From: Streptomyces buecherae
GTDB taxonomy: Bacteria > Actinomycetota > Actinomycetes > Streptomycetales > Streptomycetaceae
Assembly: GCF_014295035.1 (NCBI RefSeq)
Contig: NZ_CP060404.1
Coordinates: 3,814,501 to 3,878,500, forward strand
Length of the DNA stretch: 64,000 nucleotides
Direction: 5' to 3'
Shown piece by piece: positions 57,470-64,000 of this stretch. The translations under genes and the position numbers were made by a program. The notes under the pieces were generated by a model, which was not told the origin of the DNA, searched no databases, and worked only from the letters and a program-made list of their open reading frames with translations. Position 1 is the stretch's first letter, and each line of letters begins with the position of its first letter.

Positions 57470-58120
57470 TCAGCTAAAGACGATCATCGAGCCCTGGCCC
57501 AGGCTGCGGGTCGCGGCGGCGTGCAGCGACAGCCACACGTGGCGCTCCCGCGCGAACGGGCTGTCCTCGTACGGGATCGGGGCCGCCGGCTCCTCCAGGT
57601 CGGTGGGGCGGGCCGGCGGGGCGGGCGGCGCGGGCGGGTTGGCCGGGTCGATGCCCAGGGCCGGGCCCACTGCGAGGAGTTCGCGCAGCAGGCCGTGGCT
57701 GGAGCCGAGCGGGCCGCCGCCTTCGAGGAGGCCGTCGTTGGACAGCGGGCTCGCGAAGTCGACCGGGACGTACGCGCCGGCGTGGTCGTAGTGCCACACC
57801 AGGTGGGACTCCTGGGCCGTGCTCTCGAACATCTCCAACAACTGCTCGTAGTCGCCGCCGAGTTCGTCGACCGGCGTGACCTCGAGGCCGCAGACCCGGA
57901 GCAGGTAGGCGCGGCGCAGGTAGTGCAGGGCGTCGTAGTCGAACCCGGCGATCGGCGCGACCGCGCCGGAGAGTCCGGGGGTGTAGCCGAAGACGGGCAC
58001 CGGGGGCAGTCCGGCCTCACCGAGCGCCTGGTCGTACGCGGCGATCTCCTCGGCGAACGGGTTGTCGGGGCTATGGCAGAGGACGTCGACGAGCGGGACC
58101 AGCCAGAGGTCACATGCCAC
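57470..58120 (-). CDS. Conserved Streptomyces protein of unknown function
   Basis: 216 residues from GTG at 58120. It begins VACDLWLVPLVDVLCHSPDN and contains 'GFDYDALHYLRRAYLLRVCG', 'DELGGDYEQLLEMFESTAQE', SHLVWHYDHAGAYVPVDF and 'PLGSSHGLLRELLAVGPALG', all strongly conserved in Streptomyces homologues as I recall. A Pro-rich insert follows at about 163-178. It is soluble, with no catalytic motif recognised. Monocistronic. Confidence 0.82.
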   Translation of the reverse strand: MACDLWLVPLVDVLCHSPDNPFAEEIAAYDQALGEAGLPPVPVFGYTPGLSGAVAPIAGFDYDALHYLRRAYLLRVCGLEVTPVDELGGDYEQLLEMFESTAQESHLVWHYDHAGAYVPVDFASPLSNDGLLEGGGPLGSSHGLLRELLAVGPALGIDPANPPAPPAPPARPTDLEEPAAPIPYEDSPFARERHVWLSLHAAATRSLGQGSMIVFS

Positions 58121-58384
58121 GTGTACTCACTCTCGTTGGCAGCGGTCGAGCCAGCGTAATGCCCGGCCACCGCTGCGCGAAGGGCGCCGACGGACAACGC
58201 CGCACCCCGGCCCCGCACCCGCCCGCGCCCGCGGCCCCGCCCCGCGAACGCTGTACGAACACCGGGCGAACGACACCCCGCGCCCCCGCCGCTCCCCCGC
58301 CCGCGCGAGCCCGCCAACGCGCGAGCCCGCCACCGCGTAAGCCGCCACCAGGAAGCCCGCCCGCGCGGGGCACAGCACGCGGGG

Positions 58385-58471
58385 CGCGGGGCGCGAAGCT
58401 CAGGACGCGAAGCTCAAGGACGCGGGACGCGAAGCGCAGGGACGCGGGAAACGAAACTCAGGACGCGGCGC
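58385..58471. repeat. Degenerate direct repeats GGACGCGAAGCTCA
   Basis: Five or six imperfect copies of a 13- to 18-base unit built on GGACGCG-AAGCTCAGG, directly after the GntR gene's stop. No hairpin. Probably expanded intergenic sequence. Confidence 0.55.
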
Positions 58472-59164
58472 TCAGTGTGTGGGGGCCGGGCGCGGGCCCG
58501 GGAGGGAGTCGACCAGGGAGAGGCTGTGCGCGTTGTACGCGGCCACGATCTCCTCGGCGGTCCTCACGTCGCGCCGGGTGATCGCCTCCACCAGCTCGCA
58601 GTGGCCGGCCCACAGCTTCCCGCGCAGGTCCGGCGCGCGCCGCAGGTACGGCACGCTGAACACCCAGCTCTGCACGCGCACCCGCTCCAGGATGCCGGAG
58701 ATGTACGAGTTGCCCACCAGCCCGCTCAGCTCGCGCCAGAACCGCAGGTCGTAGCCGATGAGGATGTCGAGGTCGCCACCGCGGGCCGCCCGCTCGGCCT
58801 CCTCCGCGCGGCGCCGTACCGACGCGAGCGCCTGCGGCGTCGTGGAGTCCATGGCGGTGGCGACCGAGCGCCGGAACATGCCCTCCACGATGAGCGTGCG
58901 CGCCTCGACCATGTCGCGGTAGTCGCCGATGGTGAACTCGTGGACCCGGTAGCCGCGGTGCTCCTCCACGTCCAGCAGGCCCTGCGCGCACAGGTCGAGC
59001 AGCGCCTCGCGGACCGGCGTCGCGGAGACCCCGTACTGCTCGGCCATCTCCTTGACCGTGAACTGCTGCCCGGCCGGTAGCCGCCCCGCCAGCACCTCGT
59101 CGCGCAGCGCGTCGGCTATCTGCTGCCGCAGCGTGCTGCGCTTGACCTGGCTGGTGCCGGGCAT
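58472..59164 (-). CDS. GntR family regulator, FCD-domain type
   Basis: 230 residues from ATG at 59164. The winged helix is 'STLRQQIADALRDEVLAGRL' then PAGQQFTVKEMAEQYGVSAT and PVREALLDLCAQGLL. The FCD effector domain carries 'MVEARTLIVEGMFRRSVATA', 'DLRFWRELSGLVGNSYISGI' and 'GHCELVEAITRRDVRTAEEI'; the Asp/His positions normally bind a metal and an organic acid. It probably controls the aminotransferase gene that lies upstream in the same direction (gap of 304 bases). Confidence 0.92.
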   Translation of the reverse strand: MPGTSQVKRSTLRQQIADALRDEVLAGRLPAGQQFTVKEMAEQYGVSATPVREALLDLCAQGLLDVEEHRGYRVHEFTIGDYRDMVEARTLIVEGMFRRSVATAMDSTTPQALASVRRRAEEAERAARGGDLDILIGYDLRFWRELSGLVGNSYISGILERVRVQSWVFSVPYLRRAPDLRGKLWAGHCELVEAITRRDVRTAEEIVAAYNAHSLSLVDSLPGPRPAPTH

Positions 59165-59468
59165 GGGTCCGTCTCCTTCCACGGCCGCCCGCGTGATGTG
59201 GGGTTCCGCCGGCGCACGAGCCGGCGGACAAGCGAGCGGCCCCCGCATCACGATATGCGAGGGCCGTTGCGCGGAGTGTGGAGGTGTTGCACGGAGTGCA
59301 GTGCTCTGGCCCGAGGATGGGCGGTCTGGCGAAGAACTCCGTGGGATTGTGTGCGAGCCGGTGTGGGCAACGTTACGTCCCCGCGCCGGCCCCGCGGACG
59401 GGCCCGTACGGACCGTCCGCGCTGACCGTTCGTACGGACCGCCCGCGCGGCCCCTCGGACGGTTCCGG

Positions 59469-60839
59469 CTAGCCGACGACGTGCGTATCCGCCACGGCGA
59501 GCGCCTCGTCCAGGATGGCCAGGCCGTCCTTGGCCTCCGCTGCGGAGATCGTGCACGGCGGCACCACGTGCGCGCGGTTCATGACCACCGACGGCCACAG
59601 CCCGCCCCGCTTGACCGCCGCCGCGAAGTCGGCCATCGGCTGGTTGGCCGGTCCGCTCGCGTTGTACGGCACCAGCGGCTCCCGGGTCTCCGGGTTCCGG
59701 ACCAGCTCGACCGCCCAGAACACGCCGAGGCCGCGCACCTCGCCGACCGACGGGTGGCGCTCGGCGATCTCGCGCAGCCCGGGGCCGATGACCTGCTCGC
59801 CGATGGTGGCGGCGTTGTCCACGATGCCCTCGTCCTCCATCGCGGTCAGCGTGGCGACGACGGAGGCGCAGGCCAGCGGGTGTCCGGAGTAGGTGAGCCC
59901 GCCCGGGTAGGGCCGCTGGTCGAAGGTGGCGGCGATCTCGGCGGAGATGGCGACGCCGCCGATCGGCACGTAGCCCGAGTTGACGCCCTTGGCGAAGGTC
60001 AGCAGGTCGGGCGTGACGTCCCAGTGGTCGCGCGCGAACCAGCGGCCGGTGCGTCCGAAGCCGGCCATGACCTCGTCCAGGATGAGGACGATCCCGTACT
60101 GGTCGCAGAGCTCCCGGACGCCGGCCAGGTAGCCGGGCGGCGGCGGCATGATGCCGGCCGTGCCCGGGACGGTCTCCAGGATGATCGCGGCGATGGTCTG
60201 CGGGCCCTCGAAGGTGATGGTGTCCGCGAGGTGGCGCAGCGCGCGGTCGCGCTCCTGCTCCTCGGTCTCGGCGTGGAACGGCGAGCGGTAGAGGAACGGC
60301 GCCCAGAAGTGCACGACGCCCGCCGACGCGCTGTCCGAGGCCCACCGGCGCGGGTCGCCGGTCAGGTTGATCGCGGCGTTGGTGGCCCCGTGGTACGAGC
60401 GGTACGCGGAGAGCGCCTTGGGCCGCCCGGTGTGCACCCGCGCCATCCGTACGGCGTTCTCGACCGCCTCGGCGCCGCCGTTGGTGAAGAAGATCTTGTC
60501 GAGGTCGCCTGGGGTGCGCTGGGCGATCAGCCGGGCCGCCTCGGAGCGCACGTCCACCGCGAAGCCGGGCGCGAGCGTGCACATCTTCGCCGCCTGCTCC
60601 TGGATGGCGGCCACGACCTTCGGGTGCTGGTGCCCGATGTTGGTGTTGACGAGCTGTGAGGAGAAGTCGAGGAAGCGGTTGCCGTCGTAGTCCCAGAAGT
60701 AGGAGCCCTCGGCCCCGGCGATGGCCGGCGGGTCGATCTGGCCCTGTGCCGACCAGGAGTGGAAGACGTGCGCGCGGTCGGCGGCCTTGACCGCGGCACC
60801 GGTGGTGGGATCGGGGGCGGGGGCGGAGTGCGTGGTCAC
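59469..60839 (-). CDS. Class III PLP-dependent aminotransferase (aspartate aminotransferase family)
   Basis: 456 residues from GTG at 60839. It has the class III pattern: 'YFWDYDGNRFLDFSSQLVNT', IGHQHPKVV, 'IFFTNGGAEAVENAVRMARV', 'LILDEVMAGFGRTGRWFA' and the PLP lysine in FAKGVNSGY. Members of this subgroup transfer amino groups from omega-amino acids or taurine-like donors to 2-oxo acids; the substrate is not fixed by sequence. With the GntR-FCD regulator it likely forms a small catabolic module. Confidence 0.88.
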   Translation of the reverse strand: MTTHSAPAPDPTTGAAVKAADRAHVFHSWSAQGQIDPPAIAGAEGSYFWDYDGNRFLDFSSQLVNTNIGHQHPKVVAAIQEQAAKMCTLAPGFAVDVRSEAARLIAQRTPGDLDKIFFTNGGAEAVENAVRMARVHTGRPKALSAYRSYHGATNAAINLTGDPRRWASDSASAGVVHFWAPFLYRSPFHAETEEQERDRALRHLADTITFEGPQTIAAIILETVPGTAGIMPPPPGYLAGVRELCDQYGIVLILDEVMAGFGRTGRWFARDHWDVTPDLLTFAKGVNSGYVPIGGVAISAEIAATFDQRPYPGGLTYSGHPLACASVVATLTAMEDEGIVDNAATIGEQVIGPGLREIAERHPSVGEVRGLGVFWAVELVRNPETREPLVPYNASGPANQPMADFAAAVKRGGLWPSVVMNRAHVVPPCTISAAEAKDGLAILDEALAVADTHVVG

Positions 60840-61017
60840 GTTTCGGTACCTCAATCGCTCGCGGCTCGGTGGACGGCGCCGGCGGTACGGCGGGGTGCGG
60901 GGCCGGTCCCTCAGCCTAGGGAGGCCGGCGCGGGCCGGATACCGGCACTTCGTATGGCGCTCGCCACCCGCCCGGGCACGTTCCCGGGCCCCGGCACGGG
61001 CGGCGCGGCCCGCGCCT

Positions 61018-61062
61018 GAGTACGGATACGGGTACGCGCACGAGTACGGATACGGGTACGCG
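61018..61062. repeat. Two-copy direct repeat with 24-base period
   Basis: GAGTACGGATACGGGTACGC occurs at 61018 and again at 61042. It lies in the 716-base non-coding stretch between the aminotransferase start and the kinase start, where no gene is seen. Confidence 0.6.
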
Positions 61063-61555
61063 GACGGGGGCGGGCGCGGGCACCATCGACCCAGCGTCGC
61101 GCACCGACCCGGTGCGGCGGGAGGCCCGGGAACGCGTTACCGGCCGGTTTCCGGGGCCGCCTGTCCCACAACCCCGCCCGTCCGGGCCGGAACCCGCGCC
61201 CCGGGCGGTTCCGGGGCGAGGCGCGGGCCGCTTTTCGCCACCCGCCCCTTATTCTCTGCGGGGCGGGGGAAGACCGGGGGTAGCGGGTGGCACGCACAGC
61301 GGGCCCGGCACCGAGGGCCGGGCGGCCACCGCCGCGGCAGGGCGCGGACGGGGGTCACGCGCACGGCCACGACCGGACGGCACGACCGACACCGCGCGGC
61401 CCCCGCCGCGCGGGGCACGGCAGTACGGCAGGGGTGGCGGTCCGCTCGCGCACGCGGCGGGTCGAACGCGCAGACACGGCAGCGCGCACGGGACGTCGCG
61501 GCGGCAGCAGCGGCCGGCGGCACCGCGCGGAACGAGGGGCAGGAGCCACAACAGC

Positions 61556-63493
61556 ATGGAAGACCTGGGGGCCGACGATCCTCGCTGGATCGGCGAGTAC
61601 CGCCTGCTCAGCAGGCTCGGTGAGGGCGGGATGGGCCGGGTCTACCTGGCCCGCTCGGCGCGCGGCCGTACCGTCGCGGTCAAGCTGGTACGGGGCGAGT
61701 TGGCCAGCCAGAGGGACTTCCGGCGCAGGTTCCAGGCCGAGGTGCGGGCCGCGCAGCGGGTCGGCGGGGACTGGACCGCGCCGGTGCTCGACGCCGACAC
61801 CGAAGCCGCCACCCCCTGGGTCGCCACCGGCTACATCGGCGGGCCCTCGCTGCACGACGTGGTCACCGAGGGCCACGGCCCGCTCCCCGAGAACTCCGTG
61901 CGCGCGCTGGCCCGCGGGCTCGCCCTGGCGCTGCGCGACATCCACGGCGCGGGGCTGATCCACCGCGACCTCAAGCCGTCCAACGTGCTGATCACCATCG
62001 ACGGGCCGCGCGTCATCGACTTCGGCATCGCCCGGGCCCTCGACTCGGTCGGCGACACCGGCCTGACGATGACCGGCGCGGTCGTCGGCTCGCCCGGCTT
62101 CATGTCCCCCGAGCAGGTGCGCGGCGACCCGATCACGGCCGCGAGCGACCTGTTCTGCCTGGGCTCGGTGCTGGCCTTCGCGGCCACCGGGCGCTCACCC
62201 TTCGGCACCGTCGACAGCGGCGTGCACGCCCTGATGTACCGGGTGGCGCAGGAGGCGCCGGACCTGACCGGGCTTCCGGAGGGCCTGCGGGAGCTGATCG
62301 ACGGCTGCCTCACCAAGGACCCGGCCAGCCGCTTCACGCTGGACCAGGTGCTGGCCCACGCGGGCGGCGCGGGCCCGGACGGCGCCGGGGCGCTCGCGGC
62401 CGGCCAGGTCGGCGGCGGCGACGCGGGCCCGTGGCTGCCGGGCGAACTGCTGGCCCGGCTCGGCCGGGACGCGCTGCGCCTGCTGGAGGCGGAGATGCCG
62501 CAGACCGGGGTGGGCTTCGCGCCGCTGGGCGGCGCCACCCCGCCCGGGGGCCAGCCGCCCGCGCGGCCGCAGACGCCCGGCACCCCGCCCCCGAGCACCC
62601 CGCCGGGCACGCAGTTCGGCCCGCCGATACCCCCGGGCCCGCGGATATCCGGCCAGCCGCCGATGACCACCACGCACGCCGCGTACGCCGGCCAGCCGAC
62701 GATGGGGCCGCACGCCGGACACCCGCACACCGGCGTCGCCGCACCGCTCTACCCGACCACCCACGTCGGCTACCGCCCGCCCGCCGTCTGGCGCTCCCCC
62801 CGGGGGCTGGCCAACGCCACCGTGGTGCTGTTCTCCATCGGGCTGCTGATCATGCTGATGGACCTGATCTTCAGCCTGCGGCTCTACGGCACCTACGACG
62901 ACTTCTTCTCGGACACGGTGGACTCCACCGCGCTGGAGGACGACGAGGGCGTCACCGAGGGGTTCGACGCGCTGTGGTTCTTCTTCTCCATCCCCATGGT
63001 CGTGCTGTGGGTGATCTGGTTCCGCCGCGTCTACGTCAACGCGCAGGCGCTCGCGCCGGGCCGGCAGCGGTTCAGCTCGGGGCTGGCCGCGGGGGCCTGG
63101 TTCATCCCGGTGGTGCAGTTCTGGTTCCCCAAGCAGATGGCCAACGACGTCTGGACCACCAGCGCCCCACCGACCCCGGCCGGCTACCCGCCGCAGCCCG
63201 GCACCGGGCGCGGGCTGCTGAACACCTGGTGGGTGCTCTTCCTGGCGATGCTCGTGATGAACACCATCAGCTTCTTCGTCTTCGCCGACGCCGAGACGTA
63301 CGGCGAACACCAGACCTCCGTCGCCTGGTCCGTCTTCGCCGACGTGGTGTCGATCCCGTGCGCCGTGTTCGCCATCGCCGTGGTGGTCCGGCTGTCCGCG
63401 CTGCAGGAGCGCCGGGTCACCGGCCAGCCGATGCCGGGCCAGGGCGCCGGCCCCGGCGGCTACGGCTCGCCGTACGGGCCCGGTCTCCGCTAG
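61556..63493 (+). CDS. Serine/threonine protein kinase with C-terminal DUF4328 membrane domain
   Basis: 645 residues. The kinase domain shows the glycine loop LGEGGMGRVYLA (21-32), the catalytic Lys43 in VAVKLV, IHRDLKPSNV (catalytic loop), IDFGIAR and GSPGFMSPEQ (activation/P+1). A Pro/Gly/Thr-rich linker of about 100 residues follows, then about five membrane helices with 'LWFFFSIPMVVLWVIWFRRV' and WFIPVVQFWFPKQMANDVW, the DUF4328 signature. It should phosphorylate cytosolic targets in response to membrane signals. ATG at 61556 follows GGGGCAGGAG. Confidence 0.92.
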   Translation: MEDLGADDPRWIGEYRLLSRLGEGGMGRVYLARSARGRTVAVKLVRGELASQRDFRRRFQAEVRAAQRVGGDWTAPVLDADTEAATPWVATGYIGGPSLHDVVTEGHGPLPENSVRALARGLALALRDIHGAGLIHRDLKPSNVLITIDGPRVIDFGIARALDSVGDTGLTMTGAVVGSPGFMSPEQVRGDPITAASDLFCLGSVLAFAATGRSPFGTVDSGVHALMYRVAQEAPDLTGLPEGLRELIDGCLTKDPASRFTLDQVLAHAGGAGPDGAGALAAGQVGGGDAGPWLPGELLARLGRDALRLLEAEMPQTGVGFAPLGGATPPGGQPPARPQTPGTPPPSTPPGTQFGPPIPPGPRISGQPPMTTTHAAYAGQPTMGPHAGHPHTGVAAPLYPTTHVGYRPPAVWRSPRGLANATVVLFSIGLLIMLMDLIFSLRLYGTYDDFFSDTVDSTALEDDEGVTEGFDALWFFFSIPMVVLWVIWFRRVYVNAQALAPGRQRFSSGLAAGAWFIPVVQFWFPKQMANDVWTTSAPPTPAGYPPQPGTGRGLLNTWWVLFLAMLVMNTISFFVFADAETYGEHQTSVAWSVFADVVSIPCAVFAIAVVVRLSALQERRVTGQPMPGQGAGPGGYGSPYGPGLR

Positions 63494-63505
63494 CCCCACA
63501 CGCGC

Positions 63506-63548
63506 GTGCGCCGGGCGGCTGGTCGGCTGACCAGCGCGCCCGGCGCAC
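63506..63548. terminator. Bidirectional terminator between kinase gene and purA
   Basis: GTGCGCCGGGCG and CGCCCGGCGCAC pair, with an inner stem CTGGTC/GACCAG, between convergent genes. Confidence 0.75.
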
Positions 63549-63588
63549 GTGCACTCGGCGGGGCCCGCGAACGGGCCCGGCGTGGGGC

Positions 63589-64000
63589 CTAGAGGAAGGA
63601 GTTGACCTGAATCGTCTCGTCCCGGCCCGGGCCGACACCGATCGCGGAGATCGGCGCGCCGGACATCTGCTCCAGCGCCCTCACGTAGCCCTGCGCGTTC
63701 TTCGGCAGGTCGGCGAAGGTCTTCGCCTTGGTGATGTCCTCCGACCAGCCCGGCAGGTTCTCGTAGATCGGCTTGGCGTGGTGGAAGTCGGTCTGGCTGT
63801 ACGGCAGCTCCTCGACCCGCCTGCCGTCGATCTCGTACGCCACGCAGACCGGGATCTGCTCCCAACCGGTGAGCACGTCGAGCTTGGTCAGGAAGAAGTC
63901 GGTGAGGCCGTTGACGCGCGTCGCGTAGCGCGCGATCACCGCGTCGAACCAGCCGCAGCGCCGGTCGCGCCCGGTGGTCACGCCGCGCTCGCCGCCGATG
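63589..64000 (-). CDS. purA: Adenylosuccinate synthetase, C-terminal part
   Basis: About 137 residues are in the window; the gene continues past 64000. Recognised are TTGRDRRCGWFDAV, 'VNGLTDFFLTKLDVLTGWEQ', IPVCVAYEIDG, 'LPGWSEDITKAKTFADLPKN' and the end 'IGVGPGRDETIQVN', all PurA signatures (IMP-binding Arg and the C-terminal GTP-binding part). It makes adenylosuccinate from IMP, aspartate and GTP, the first step towards AMP. Convergent with the kinase gene. Confidence 0.95.
   Translation of the reverse strand, partial: IGGERGVTTGRDRRCGWFDAVIARYATRVNGLTDFFLTKLDVLTGWEQIPVCVAYEIDGRRVEELPYSQTDFHHAKPIYENLPGWSEDITKAKTFADLPKNAQGYVRALEQMSGAPISAIGVGPGRDETIQVNSFL

Noticed and set aside
61112..61555. 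Upstream extension of the Ser/Thr kinase
   Set aside because: The extra residues are Arg/Gly/Pro filler; the ATG at 61556 lies next to a ribosome site and 20 residues before the glycine loop, as in the family.

Overview
The window is GC-rich actinobacterial chromosome, almost certainly Streptomyces. It carries bldC (developmental regulator), an Lsr2-family nucleoid protein next to purSQL, valine dehydrogenase, a DUF3073 gene and a 1483-residue HrpA helicase. The gene order hrpA - DUF6274 - bldC - unknown - vdh - DUF3073 - purM - purF, and later purL-purQ-purS - lsr2-like - tRNA-Gly - purC - purD, matches what I know of the conserved Streptomyces core. Family calls rest on motifs read by eye; no database search was run.

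Layout. 1-2.0 kb: end of an Asp23/Gls24-DUF6286-AmaP envelope-stress operon and a broken acetyltransferase. 2.1-9.6 kb: tRNA-Lys, a DEAD-box helicase with an Arg/Asp/Gly repeat tail, a lipoprotein, a zincin-type metallopeptidase, tRNA-Glu/Asp/Phe, an NADPH:quinone oxidoreductase and a DUF3533-type membrane protein. 9.9-22.9 kb: core block from hrpA to purF. 23.2-41.7 kb: accessory block. 41.8-46.7 kb: SCP2-like protein, purL-purQ-purS and the lsr2-like gene. 46.9-47.7 kb: three tRNA-Gly genes. 47.8-64 kb: purC, a DMFase-beta-like protein, a large membrane protein, purD, a SLATT-like protein, a conserved unknown, GntR regulator plus aminotransferase, a Ser/Thr kinase and the 3' part of purA.

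The accessory block is the part to read closely. It holds four small type I-E-like CRISPR clusters on the + strand and no cas gene. Cluster 1 is decayed and leaderless. Clusters 2-4 each have a conserved leader of about 130-140 bp and are separated by unrelated cargo. Between clusters 1 and 2 lie two divergent groups: Nudix/SLOG/GNAT/HD/XRE on the - strand and three overlapping small genes on the + strand. Between clusters 2 and 3 lie a malformed tRNA-like gene and a complete tgmABC-type graspetide (ATP-grasp RiPP) operon. Between clusters 3 and 4 lie YceI and an ECF41 sigma factor/carboxymuconolactone decarboxylase pair that share a symmetric divergent promoter. After cluster 4 come an unknown membrane-anchored protein, two RibD-like reductases, a LysR regulator, a secreted protein and a Tat-exported sulfatase.

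How the genes work together. De novo purine synthesis is spread over 43 kb in separate units (purF-purM, purS-purQ-purL, purC, purD, purA). The tgm operon should make one modified peptide: precursor, ATP-grasp macrocyclase, PIMT-like methyltransferase. The ECF41 sigma factor should control itself and the divergent AhpD-like gene.
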